64,000 bases of DNA, from positions 12,028,328 to 12,092,327 of the forward strand of contig CM018036.1 of assembly GCA_008638375.1 (NCBI GenBank). The letters run 5' to 3'. Positions 23,419 to 36,419 of this stretch are shown here, one piece after another (position 1 is the stretch's first letter; every line of letters starts with the position of its first letter). Made by a program: the position numbers and the translations under genes. The notes beneath the pieces are model-generated. The model had not been told where the DNA came from, ran no database searches, and saw only the letters and a list, made by a program, of their open reading frames with translations. Origin of the DNA: Nyssa sinensis (taxonomy: Eukaryota > Streptophyta > Magnoliopsida > Cornales > Nyssaceae).

Positions 23419-25899
23419 CGGAAGCATTCAAAATATGAAAAAAAAAAAAAAATTATATATAAAATTTTGACCAATTTTAAATTGGCTCGACCCAAAATTT
23501 TGACCCAAATTATTAACTTTCTTAATTCCTAAAATTTAATCATTGAATTTGATGAGTTTTAATATTTAATCATTAAATTTGCTAGTTGTCCACCCATAAT
23601 CTCTTTTAAAAGAAGTCACAAGTTTAAGTCTCACTTCTTTTATAAAATAATTTCTATTCATCTCGAAATACCTCAATTGGTCATCTGTGACTTCTTTTTG
23701 AGGAATTGATCCCATACAATGAATTCTATGAATTTTGTGTCTGTTTGGTAAGCCAAAAAGTAATTTTTAGAAAAAAAAAGTAAAAGTATGTTTGGTAATT
23801 ATTTTTCAAAAAAAAAAAATTATCCCAATATTAAAAAGATCATATTGTAGTATTAAATTAAGCATAAAAGAGGGTATAACAAGTAATTTTTTTAATTAAG
23901 CAATTAAACAAGTGTTTAATATTATAAATTATATATGTAATGGATTAGATTATATATATTTTTATGAGTACCTTATATAGTTTATATATATCTATATCTA
24001 TATACGGAACTTCGGACGATGAAATGATGAGAAAAATTTGAGTATACAAATAAGAAACTTTGAGTATCTAAATAGTTCATAAAATAAATTTTTCAAACAA
24101 AAAAAAAAACATAACATTTTTTATTTTATCGTAAAAAAAATTAACTTCATAAAATGTTATGATTTTCTTTTAAATTAAAAATTTTATTTTATATACTTTT
24201 TTTGTATTTTTTTTTAAAATGTATTTCAAAAGACTATTTTAATCTAATCAATAATATTTTTTAACGATATTAAGATAAAAATTAATGAATAGACTTTTTT
24301 GTATTAAAAATTCCATTTTTAGATCTTTTAGATTAAAATAAATAAATAAATTACACTGACCTCTCTTGAAGTTTCTAAAATTGCATTGACCTCTTCTACT
24401 TTACAAAATAATATACAAATATCTCTTTCTTGACAATTTTTTTAAAATAACAAAACTACCCATTTATTTATTTATTTTTGCATTTTTCAAATTTTGACTA
24501 ATTTATTCTAACTTTTAAAAAAAATATTTAAAAAAATTTAAGGTAAAAAACTTATTTTTATTTTATCTAAAAATAAATTTAAGATTTTTAATAATATTTA
24601 TTGAAAAATAAAAAAAAATGATCAAGATTAAAAAAAATAAAAGAGATAATTTTATCATTCTGAAGAAAAAAATTAACTAAAAGTCAATGTAATTTTAAAA
24701 ATTTCAAGAAAGGTCAATACAATTATCATAAATCTTAGGGAAGATCAATGTAATTTATTTAAAAAAAAATGCATCATGTACTTTCTGAATTAAAAAATTA
24801 TTTTAAAAAATTTTCAGTATTTTTTCACCAAAAAAAAAGAAAAAAGGTTCTCCTAGTATGTCCCCTGGGAAAAAAGACCACCATTCTCTTTCAATTTCCA
24901 TAAAGTTGAATACACGCTGGATAAAGATTTCTATTATTGATTTTCAAATTTTGATTCTACAACAGAAACTATATACGATTAATCTTTTAACCCTCTACCC
25001 ACCAATAAGTAGTCCCCTAAACTCGAAATGGGAGTCTCTATTTCAATAGAAATTTAGAGACTCCATTTCTCTCACAGGTGACCCTCAACGATGGGTAGCC
25101 CTCATTGTGAGGAAAATAGACTCTACATTTATGTTGAAAGGGAGATGCACGGAACCCCAAAGTCACACTAGGGGAATTCAACTAGACTAACGAGCAACTA
25201 CCTATCCTATATTGGTTTATGAACCACCATGCACACGTGAACGTAGCCATCTATATATTTATATATTTATTTTGGGTTCAGCACCTTCATTACTTTTACT
25301 CGTCTTTAATAGCCTATTTGGCTTCCCTCTCTCCCATCGTCCCATCAACAAAAAAAAAATTTAAATCTATTTGGCATGAGATGAGAAATTGGAAAGAATA
25401 AGAAGTAAGATGGAAAAGGCATTCCTAAGAAGAAGAAGAAAAAAGCAGCCCTTCCCTCTTTTGTTTAACTGAGTACGAAAGGGAGGAAGGAAAGACGGAC
25501 CCAAGCAACATGTTTTAACTATTATACTCTCGCTCGTTAAGGAAGAATATTTGCTTAAAAGGGTAAAAACATGAGAGGAAAAAAAAGGAGACTCCAATTT
25601 CCTCCTCTTCACCCAATTTTGAGGAGCCAAAAAAAATGGTGAGCTCTGGAAAACTGTACTTCCTTCTTCTCCTGCCTTCCCTCCCTCCCAATACAGCAGG
25701 GAAACTTAATCCATCCATCTCTCCATTTTCCTTCCCTCTTCCTCCCACTCTTCCAACCTATCAAAGAGAACAATCTTTGGTTCCTCAAATGGAGTGCAAT
25801 TTATTTTACCTTTCAGATTGTTGCAATAGATGCAGCAAACACAAGTGGGATGGAAGTACCACTAACCTTCTTACTCTTATCTCAGCATTGACAAGAGTG
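23419..25899. other. Intergenic, AT-rich
   Basis: No gene is supported. It includes the AT-rich MITE-like copy C (24,343-24,763) and A/T homopolymer runs. The open frames around 25,370-25,920 sit in a C/T-rich stretch, lack recognisable domains and overlap on both strands, so they are treated as chance. Confidence 0.5.
24343..24763. mobile_element. AT-rich MITE-like element, copy C, with terminal inverted repeats
   Basis: The start (AATAAATTACACTGACC) and the reverse complement of the end (AAATAAATTACATTGATC) are inverted copies. Both ends also share a second inverted block (CTTGAAGTTTCTAAAATTGC against CTTGAAATTTTTAAAATTAC), so the inverted repeats are long, well over 40 bp with gaps. Non-coding. 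This is the best-preserved member of the family seen also at 5.7-6.2 kb and 20.9-21.2 kb. Confidence 0.6.
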
Positions 25900-26728
25900 G
25901 GCACCAAACGCATTTGAAAAATGTCAAGACATCCTGTAATACGACCTGCAGCCAAAAAATAAACTGCAATGCAAAATCCAAATATCAGCCCCCATTTGCG
26001 ATCCTGTTTTCAAGTTCCCAAAGTCGTATCCAACGAAAAACTTCTTAAATAGTGTAAGCTAAATCAAATTCAGGATGGCATTAGGCAATATATTCAAACA
26101 GACTGGGAAACTTCAAAGAGCAATCTGGAAGCCGTGTTGAACCTCTTTACATCATTTTGGCCAAAATTTACCATGCATAGATTTAGTAAAAGTTGTACCA
26201 ATCTAGTAAATTAAATATAAATGGTGTTGCAAAAAAAAGAAAAAAATTGTGTAAAATTGGCACTTGAAGTTCGGACTCCGGCTAAAAAGAAATTACCTAT
26301 AAATTTGTAAACTAAAAAACATGCTCAAAACCGAAAGGAGAACAATTCATATTTATATATAACAGGAAATCTGGCAAAGCGTGAACATCTTCAGAATATC
26401 AGGCTGCTCTTCTATTCTCCCCATTTATCGAAAAAAAAAATGGCGGGGCACCCCAGTTTCTTTTAAAAATTTCACGGAGATGTACAAGGACCGAACATAT
26501 ATTTCTCAAGAATGACATCAATGGCCTAAATGGAAAAGATCAAACAGCCTCCATTGCTTTTAAGGAGACAACCTAGTATCCATTCTTCTCCTGCATATCC
26601 ATTTGCGTGGTTCTATTTTGTTGGTGCAAGTGCCAGCATATAGCTTGCAAGAAATACATCAGAGAAGCAGAGGGATCCGGAGAAAGTTGACGAAGAAAAA
26701 GTTGGAGAGGGAATCAATTAATTAATGA
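25900..26728 (-). other. Probable 3' UTR / downstream region of the large minus-strand gene
   Basis: This lies directly after the stop codon (complement 26729-26731). It is non-coding, with no transposon signature in the first 400 bases. I could not fix a poly(A) site. Confidence 0.35.
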
Positions 26729-29700
26729 TCAAAGGGAAAGACATTGTACCCTGTCAGGGAGATTCTTAGGCACTGAAAGTGCAGTAACATATCTCTGGGG
26801 GCAGGGTTTCTTAGCATTTGCAGCTGCATCAGAGGACGATGAGGTCCCGGCCCCGTCAACTTGCCCCCGGCCATGGAACTTAGCAAAACGATTAATGACA
26901 GAAAACTTCTCCATCTCCTGGCATTCCACTTTTAACTCCAAGATAGAGGCCCTCTTGTCCAGCCTGCACCATAACAAGGAAGCATTAGCAATGGGAGAGA
27001 AGGCCTACTCTAAAAACAGAAAAAGAAGTGGGAAGAGGGTGAGAGAGAGACCAGAAACCAAATGGGACGACAAAAGAAGCAGCAGAAAACAAACAGAACA
27101 AAGTTTGCAGTCCCAACTATTTGAAGTAAGACAACAATCCCAATTATCTGCCCCACCTCCGTGTGTGTGTGTGTGTGTGTGTAAAGATCCAATGGAAAAA
27201 TAAACTTGTACAAGAGACTGCAACAACGAAGCAGTAGTTCCCACCTTCTCTAAAGTACTAATCACCGGTAGTCTTTCTTTCTTTTTTTGATAAGTAAATC
27301 AGTAGTCTTTCTTATCATTTCAGTCCTATAAAGCCAATACACAACTTTGTCTCAACAAATTTTTTGGTACGAGTAGTTTTGGTCCAGTAAGACAGTAGAG
27401 CCAATTTTCAACACTAGGCAAATTTTGGAAAGATAAAAGGTAACTGCATGATCATAAGAATAATCAAATAAAAATTAAGAGAAAATACAATGAGGTAAGG
27501 ACCGCACACATCATGCATGGCCACCCTCTAGTATCCTATTACGACTGCCACAAAATTTCCTCAGAGGCATTCAGTTTCTAGTTGTCTTCCTTGTATTTCT
27601 AGTCATCCATAAACCATCCTTGCCTCAGCTACACCTATTCCATGAACATACCTCCAAGTTAAACTACAGTATGAAGCATAAATTATAGTTGTTTTATACT
27701 TGGCATTCAAACAAACTTCCACTTGGTTTGGAAATTGGAACAAGGTGAACATGTGAAACAGCACGTAATTGGTGAAGTAAATTCTAATCACTGCCATCTG
27801 CGTTTTACTAAGTTCGACACGAGATAACATGTTAAGCATGATTTCTTCACTCAATTTGACATCTATGTAACATACTTGTCAGAAAAAAATAATAAGAAAA
27901 TAAATCACATCCATGTAACAGAGGAACAAAGCTAAAAGTATCCTAGAAAATTTATAGTCCTTCGTTCATCCGACTTGGACTCCTGTTTGGCAAGTGTATG
28001 TGGGTTTTTAACATATTATTAAGCGTCCATGTAACATATAACACCACGAGCGCATGTAAATTTATCAACAAAATCCTCCCCATGTGCAACATCACTGATG
28101 CAAAATGAACGTAAATATAAAATCATCACCACAAAGCCATATCCCTCTATTTTATTATTGAGATGAATCCATACAACAACATTTTTTTTCTTTATGATGG
28201 ACCACATCATCAAACAAAAATCATGGAAACTTAAGGATCAAGCCTAGGCACAAAAGCAAAATATATATATATATATATATATAGGAATCTTGAAGAACAA
28301 GATGATTTTTATCTCCACAAGTCTTGCCCCAACTCTTCAAGGACGGCTAGACAAATCCTTAGAGCATCTCCAACCCACAATCTTTAAATTCATCTTCATT
28401 TTGACATATGCTTCAAATTTGAAAATAATGGGTCCCACATTTTCACTCCAACTATACCAATCTTCAAATCACTATTCATTTTTCAAATCACACTTAATAA
28501 TATTATTTATGTCCAAAATACAATAATTTAACATATATTTATCCAAAATTCAACTATTTATCACTTTTCTTTTGTTAAAACTCCATGATATATCCAAAAA
28601 ATTGCAAATAAAAATAGGTTGAAATTTTATTTTTTATTTTCAATGAATGTGAAAAGTTTAATTTTTATTTAAATCTTTAATTGGGGTGATGGGTTGATAA
28701 TTTTTTTTACCGTATAAAAAATTAATTTCAAAATACATAACTAATAATTAAAATAGGAAAAAAATTATTGATAAATTAACTTTAAATATTTATTTAAATA
28801 TTATAAAAATAATTAATTATTAATTTAGAGTATTATAAATATAATTAGAGGATGAATAAATGAATAATGGATGAATAGTGATTTGAAGGATGATTAGTGA
28901 ACCTTTAAATTTGAAAATCAAAATTGAAAACACTATTCATATCTTCAAATGTGATGAAAATCTGAAGATGGGTTGGAGACCACTTTTTGCTTCCCCACCA
29001 TCAAATTTGAAGATTTGAAGGTGGGTTGGAGATGCTCTTACATCTTTTTCCTTCATCAAGTGCCAAATTATCATTCTTAACTTTATGAACAACAATTACA
29101 TTGGACATAAAATAATAAAACCAAGAAATTTCATACAAGCATTATAACTTGGAGATAGAGATTCTTGTATAAATTAAACAATTGATAGTTGAGACATTAG
29201 AAAACCAAGTAAATTGTAACAGAATTGACTGGAAAGAAAATGAAAGATACTAGAAACTGAGAAAAAAAATAATTATAAAAATAAAGACCAGAAGCTCTAC
29301 CTCAAGAAATCATTTTCTAGCTTCCTTGCCCTACCAATGAAGTCCTCCACAACTTTTGAAAGATGAGAATCACCAATTCTCTCAGATGTTTTATGCTTAT
29401 TGGATAAGCTACAAAGCATTTTTAACAGAACAAATTATTTTGGGCGGAATACAAATAAATGTGATCCAGCAAGAACGAGGATGAATAATGTCAGGTAAAG
29501 CAGTTCTTACATGTTTACGTTATTAAGATGCCCATGGGAATTACTTCCCAAGCAAGAGATTAGGCTGCATGCATCCCGTAATGCTAGTCTAGCAACAAAA
29601 TAAGCCAGAGTCTCATGGTTCACACTGGCATCTGCAGAGAGAACTCCTGCTGGGGGAGGACAAAATAGTTGCTGCATTAGCTGTGTTGTCAAGATAAGCC

Positions 29701-32700
29701 GCCTTTTCGGTTTAAGCATTGGCGGTCCATCTTCAACCATTTCAGCTTCATCTTCAACCTGTTGTCAGAAATGAAGCCATTAGAACAATAGGAACAAATA
29801 TTGACAGAAATACATAAAGAAGAGTGAGGGTGGTAACACCGGCACACCTTGTCAATCAGCCGATTTGCTGCTTTGGCCCAGTCTACTTCTGCCATGCTGC
29901 AAGCAATGAAACTTAATGTATATTAGCAAAACCAAAATAAAACAAATCAAAAATATGACAAGAGTATTAATGTATTGCAATCATATCCTGCTATGCAGAA
30001 CATAAGGGGGTCAACTGTTTTACATTACATAGTCAAAGAAGACAATAGCCTAAAAAACAATGAAATGGAGAGGGGGTAAAAATAAGGCATCCAATTAATT
30101 TGCTGTTTAAGATAACCACCTGATAGTCACAAGACTTTGGGAACCCTGGGCCACTTCTTTATGCCAAGGAAGAAGCTCAGATGATGCACTCTTGCGCTTC
30201 TTTGGTCTCACAACAACTGGATGTTGATCAGTGACATCCAGAAGCAATGACTGAGGGGATGAGAAATGCTCGATTGCAACTGTTCTTGGGATTGAATTTT
30301 GACAGGTATTACCAACTTGACTTGTATTAGCAGCATTTACTTGCTCCTTTGAAATATGTGTATGCACAGTATCAGAAGACTCCCCAAGATTGAATGGTTG
30401 TTCCAAACTCTTCACAGGGGCACTTCTTCGTGCATCACTCATTAGCAACATCTGCCCATTTTTAAAGGTTCCAAATTCATTAAACCAGGAGGGTGCCATC
30501 TGGGGACTAATCTGAGAATGTTCAACTTTAACAGAAGCTGTACTATTGCTATTGGAGTATTTCTGAGGATCATTCCGACCAAATGCAAGCATATCTTCAG
30601 AAGGTACATTGCCAGGTTGAGAAGATGTATTTCTTTCCCAATTATTTGCTGGTCCAGAGAAGCTTAGCATTTTAGAATCTTCAGATGAAACAGCAGTAAG
30701 ACAAACTGATCCATCCCCACCCACAGTATTGTGATCATTTGACTGTCCTGTCTTCGGATCTACCTGCTGACCCCCCAGACCACTGTCTATTCCTTTCAAT
30801 CTCTTCAAGCCCCTATAACTTGGATCAATCTCTGTACTCTTCATGTCCCGCATTTGATGCAGTAAGGAGTAATTTTGATGCAAAAAGTTACTTGGTTTTA
30901 AAGAACGGCCAAAGGCTTCAATATCAGTCTGAGTCGAAGAAAGGTTTGAAGGAGATGCATCAGAGAGATGCTTGACAATGGATTCTTTCCCTTTAGATGC
31001 ACTAGATTTCTCAGAAAGTTTAATGTTCCCAGACGAAACTTGCTGACCGGAGCTTTCTTTAGCTGGTTGCTCTTCCCCATAAACAAATCCTTGTGAGTTG
31101 GCATAACTTGCACCAAACTCAGATGGGCCATTGCCTCCTTCATGGGAATTTTTATCCTCTAGATTTCTTAGGGCAGATGAAGTTGATTCCACATTATTAT
31201 CTGATTGCTGGGACTGGAAAAAGTTCAAAGCTCCCTTGTGAGGTTCTGCACCTGATACACATTGCTGTGCCGGAACAATGGTCCATACATTAGGGAACAT
31301 TTTTGAGAAGGTGCCCTGTTGAGAGATGCCAGACATAATGAAAGGCTGAGAGACTGGCACGGCCTTTCCTGCTGAAATTTGTGGGGCCGAGGCTCTTTCA
31401 TGAGAATGAATGCTACTACTTGGCAGGGATGTGTCCACAGATGAAGCACGGTTACTACATGGAATACTGCCAGCTGGATCAGGCAAAGATGCCGGTGCAG
31501 ATTGACCAGTGAGAACTCGAGTAGAAGAGTCTTCTGTCTGTTTAGAACAAGAAGCTAACCTATCAAAAGGTCCACTCATAGATTGATTTGTTGTCACTTG
31601 TCCGCTAGTACTGGTCACCTGTTGATTTTGAAGCTGACTTCTCGAATAGGGAAAACCAGAAGTCACTGCTGAAGAGATGGCCTCCTGCATCTTATACTGC
31701 AAAGATTCATTGCCAGTTTGCCCTGGAATATCAATTTTACCATTATTGAATTCTCCTTGAGATGTTTCACAGGATGGAGGCAAAGATTGAAGTTGAGCTC
31801 CAGAAGCCAACCATGTACGGCTCTTGTCTTTTATCTTAGGAGTGGTGTGACTCAAACTATGAGAATTAACAGTCTGTGCGGAACTCTGAGTAGAAAATGC
31901 ACAATTTGAAACAGGCAACCCTTGTGATGGAGGTGCCAGTTGTAAACCAAAACCTTGAGAAGCAGAAGACTGATTTCGCTGAAGGTGACCAACAGATCCA
32001 TCAGAATTATCTGCTTCAGGTATCTCAGATGATCTGAAGTGTACCGCTGAGCCAGTCTCCCTCGATTGATCCACCTTATGAAGAAGCTCGAGCATATTTT
32101 GACTGCAATAAACAAATGTAGTCAAAAACAGGCAAGTTACAGTGTAGAAGTACTAAAGAAATTCTGAAAAATAAAATATAAACTTTAAAAAGAACATTAA
32201 ATAAATTGGTAATTTTTTTTATAGAAACAACCTCATTAGTTATTAGCTATTGAAAAATAATAAAACTTTGGGCAAGTTTTGATTATCAAGATACATAAAA
32301 TGTACAGTCCATAAGAAATTGAATTAACATTGTTCAAGACAATAATCAAACTGCAGTACAACTAATAAAGCCATATATAACAAAGTTAAAGAAAGAAAAG
32401 AAAAACCTCAAAGAAATGACAACCTCAATTGAGCAGCCTTATTTGGTGCACAAAAACCAAGCGATCTGTCGAAGGCAGCAGACATGTCAGGTACATAACT
32501 TGAATTAATGCCTCTGGAAGGCGCCTCATCTAACCCTTTCGTGTTTCCTTGAAGATCAGGTAAATGCCCCTGCAAATAAAATAACATCCATATTTTCTGT
32601 CTGATTCAAGATATGAAAGATACACAAACATATGTAATAAATCCTGTGATTCACCTTTTCCATTTCAGTAGAATTATTGGTAACGTGGCCAATAGATTTT

Positions 32701-35700
32701 GACTGCCCAAAATACCCTAGATTGTGATTTTTTGATCCTCGAGAAATCTGGTGGGATGCAGCCTGTGAATGGGTGGGATGCTTCATTCCATAAGAAGGTT
32801 CCACCATGTCCTCGTCCAAGTTTCCCATTGGATGATACTGAAATTTGCGAGGACCAGAAGCTTTCCGACCAGACTGACCAGATGACTTTTGTTTGCCCAC
32901 AGGCACAGTACGTGAATCACTTGCATCTGACCAAACATTTTCCTTCAAACCACCAGTCGATACGTGGTGGGATAAATTAGAGCGATAACTGTTCCTAGAA
33001 TTCTCTTTTTTATCATTGTCATCCATCTCATGCATTTTGACTGCCTCCTTATCAGAGCTATTCGCCAATGACTCCAAAACCTGAGGGCCCTTGTTCAGAT
33101 GATGCTGGGATTTCCCTGAACCCTCGCTTCCTTTACATTTCAAAGAAGATTCAACTTGTTTCCAATAATTAAGATGATGACTATTTGGAAGCAGTTGGCC
33201 GGCTTCCTGTCTGGCTCTTGAAGTGCTTGAATTTGAGATTACATCAACAGCATTCAAACTAGAGTCCTCTCTGTTTACCAGTTGACTTGCCATCGCAGAT
33301 TTGACGTGTTCCAATTCAACAGTTGAATTAGGAATTGAATCAGCTTTCCATATACCACCAACATGACCCATTTCCTCAAATATGGCTCCTTTCTGATCAT
33401 TACTTTGTGAATGATGCAGCAAGAATTCATTCTTGTGAGTTTTCATTTCCGCATCCCCACCAGGTGATAAAGACTCGATGACATTCCAACCATTTGGTTT
33501 ATTGCATGGTTGGCCACTAGTGTTATACGTAGACGTACTCTGTTGAGGGGTCCAGGAACCTGAAATGCTCTTTGCATTCATTTCTGCATCTAAAGAATGA
33601 GCAGCATTTACATAAATCTGACTCCCTTCAGCAAACGGCTTCTGTAGAGGACCTTGATTTAACCACTTGCTTCCTTCTTCTGAAGATTGCTGAATAGATC
33701 TGTGAGAAGAATTAGTCTGCAGTCTCTCACCGTGTTCATATGAAAATTTGTGTCCAGATTGCTTCAATTCTGGGACAGTGCGATAATTATTATTCATATT
33801 GGCCTCCTTAGACAAGGGAACAGATCCAGAACTTAATGCTGATGCAATTTGCGAGTTGTCAGCCAAAATTGTTTGTTCTTTCCTGTTGTCATCATATGTT
33901 GAATGCCGACGATTCCTAGTTGGAATTTCAGTATTCTGAAAACTCAGACCACTCCACTCTTCTTGTACCCCTATGTCATTGCCAGAAGTTTCCGCAACAG
34001 CGGACTGCATAAGAGCACTCCAACTCCCACTTTGAACAGATGGGAATCCATTCAAAAACCCAGTACCATCTAACAGATTAGAGCCTGGTGCACTCATGTT
34101 GATGCTTCCACCAAAGGCATCCCATATATTATCATCTGTACCAAACAAAATCCTTTCTTCAGTCGGATCTAGGGCAACTGCATTCTGCAAAGGAGCATCT
34201 AGCATTGCTGTTTTTTCCTGTAACGTTTCTGGCAAACCAGCCAGCTCCTGCCTCCCATGGAATTCCTGCATGGATGCATTTCTTTGCAGAGCATTCACTT
34301 GGTGGAGGTTCTCCAAATTCATCCCATTAACTAGACGTCGACCAGAAGCATGCCCAACCATATTTTTCTCTTGCATGCCCTGTCTAGAAACCAAAGTTCC
34401 ATCTTGCATGTGAACCTCATCTGGCAATACAGCATATTGACTACCTCGAAAGGAATTACTGCTGGTTGATGTTTGCTGCATTTGAGGCTTATCCATTGGG
34501 ATGTGAGAACCCTGGTTTTGAGCACCCCTTGTGCTAGAGATAGGAACCCCATAAAGAGATTGATCAACTTGTTGAGGAACCAAACCCATTAGGCGTGTTG
34601 ACTGGCCTTGCTCGGGGGAAAACATAAATCCGTTAGAAGATCCTTGCATACCCGGAGAAGCACGCTGCATCCGGTTTGCATTACCTGCCATAAGCTCATT
34701 TGCCCAAGGATAATTAGACTGCTTCAGAAACTCGAGGGCTGTTGATCAGGGCAGGTGAATGGTTGCCAGACTCCTGTTTTGAAATGGAGGAAATCTGATT
34801 TATTGAATTCTGTTGCCTTGCTTCTAGTTGCTCAAGTTGTTGCATCCTCTGAAGTTCTTGCATTTTCCTGAACATGATTTGTTGTTGCAGTATTTGCTGC
34901 ATGTCATTAAACCCAGATTGCTGCTGAGGTAAAGATTGCAACATGCCCGGTTGTCGGCCACTCATCAGCTGTTGTTGATCACCAAAAAAATCAAAACTAA
35001 CAGGAGATTCAGATGTTTCTGACCTAACTGAGATTTTTGTATGATGTTCAGGACCATTCCCTTGCTGTGATTCATAGACTGATACGCGTCTTGACATTAT
35101 ATTGCACTGATCAGATTCTGAATCCACTCCCAAAAAGTTTGCTTCATTCTGCCGTGTCTGGAAAACCTGATGTTCATGATTATAGCCATTCAAATTTGGA
35201 CGTGGGCTTTGAGACTGACTTTTTGCAAAATCAGGCCCAGGAGTTGATTGTGTAAAGTTCAAGCCATGTGGTACTTGCAAAGAATGACCACTATGTCCTC
35301 TCTCACTATCTGCATATGCCAAAAGAAATGGAGATATATATTAAAAAGCAAAGAGTTGAATTTCAAACCAAACTTCAAAATTAATTCGAGAACCATTACC
35401 TCCTTTCATATAAATGAAAGGAGAAACAAAAACAAAAATATATTTAGCTGTAATGAAATGATTTATGAATAACAATTACAGGCTATAGGGACCTAGCCAA
35501 TTAAAAGGCCAGGTCATCAATAATACCTGATTGCTGTAGATTGAAATTTTTTGGATTGGAACTTTGTCCACCAATATGTCTCTGGCTTGCAACCCATGGA
35601 TTGTTACCTAGCACCGGCCAATTCCCGTCCACAACCTGTCGGTGATGCTGACCCTGAGACAAATTGTCTGGTGCAAAGAAATTGTGAACCCTCTCTCCAA

Positions 35701-35716
35701 CTTCGTTAGCACGCAT
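26729..35716 (-). CDS. Large low-complexity plant protein, dentin sialophosphoprotein-related family, with one frameshift
   Basis: Coding exons on the minus strand: 35716-35527, 35309-32655, 32569-32424, 32102-30120, 29896-29848, 29758-29511, 29408-29301, 26963-26729. With one extra base near 34,719 discounted, they total 1,871 codons in frame. The start MRANEVGERVHNFF matches the usual N-terminus of this family. A Gln-rich coiled segment (QQILQQQIMFRKMQELQRMQQ) follows, then about 1,300 Ser/Asn/Gln-rich residues. The conserved C-terminus reads PKRRLILTTQLMQQL, RARKLENDFLRLDKRASILE, KFSVINRFAKFHGRG and the end PQRYVTAL-LPDRVQCLSL. From memory this resembles Arabidopsis At5g07940/At5g07980-type proteins of unknown function; no enzyme domain is seen. 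A single-base shift in exon 2 makes TAA at complement 34716-34714; frame 2 opens upstream only from 34,745. A basic PKKRKS patch in exon 4 could be nuclear targeting. Confidence 0.85.
27160..27181. repeat. (GT)n microsatellite
   Basis: About ten GT units in the last intron of the large minus-strand gene. A separate (AT)n tract lies at about 28,261-28,282 in the same intron. Confidence 0.85.
28362..29037. mobile_element. Tourist-like MITE with TTA target duplication
   Basis: The left end GAGCATCTCCAACCCA and the right end TGGGTTGGAGATGCTC are perfect 16-bp inverted repeats. TTA stands directly outside both ends (28359-28361 and 29038-29040), as in PIF/Harbinger insertions. The element is 676 bp, non-coding, in the last intron of the large minus-strand gene. 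A second, internal copy of the right terminus (GATGGGTTGGAGACC at about 28,967-28,981) lies about 50 bp inside the outer one. Confidence 0.85.
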
Positions 35717-35946
35717 AGATAATTGAATCCCCAAAATTTTCAACAGCTAAATTCTTGTGTGTCCGCAAAATTAACATAAGAGATGAACAAAGTTTAAAAC
35801 TTCAAAATTCATTCCATCAGGGATACATCTACATGAGGCTCCAACCAATAAGTATTTTGAATACAAATACGATCATGCTCAGATGCACACTGATCTTCTG
35901 AACAATTGTCACTCCAGCTACCACATTCCCAACTCAAAACCTCATG
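35717..35946 (-). other. Probable 5'-UTR exon of the large minus-strand gene, containing an open frame
   Basis: A good acceptor (CATATGCAG|CATGAGG, exon from 35946) is followed by a frame with coding-like composition (VLSWECGSWSDNCSEDQCAS) that stops at TGA before the ATG at 35716. A second acceptor-like ATTTAG lies near 35,750. It may be part of the leader, an upstream ORF, or an alternative first coding exon. The evidence is splice sites and composition only. Confidence 0.35.
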
Positions 35947-36419
35947 CTGCATATGATAAATGCAGTACATGTAAGAACTAAATACCATGAAATAAACAAT
36001 GGCCAAATTACAACTAACATGATTATTATTGCCCAAGTCGGTCATATGAAGAGACTAGGTATCATAATACATTAGGTAATTAGTATATTATTAGTTGTTT
36101 CATGTTGAAATGATAAGGAAAAAAATAAAACAAGTGTGCATACGTTTAATAATGCGTGAACTACCTAAATAATAGAGAAGATGTTGACGAAAGGAAGCAA
36201 ATAGCAGTTTTCTAGACAGATACCAGGGCCAATTTTCAACAACACAGAGTCACATGCCCAAAAGAGTGTTCAACTATTCCATCAGCTTTTCAGGTCTCTC
36301 AAACATGCTCTGTATGGAAACTTTGAACTATACCTTACATCTTTATATGAGAAAAGAGTAATGAGAACCTAAGCAAATGGAAGAAAACAAGAAAAGGAAA
36401 AATCAGAAAAATAATAGCA

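Noticed and set aside
25367..25917. Overlapping frames on both strands, one starting with a signal-peptide-like MVSSGKLYFLLLLP
   Set aside because: Low-complexity C/T-rich stretch, no recognisable domain downstream, and equally long frames on the opposite strand.
30739..31293. Plus-strand frames opposite exon 4 of the large minus-strand gene
   Set aside because: They are antisense shadows of a well-supported exon and carry no domain.
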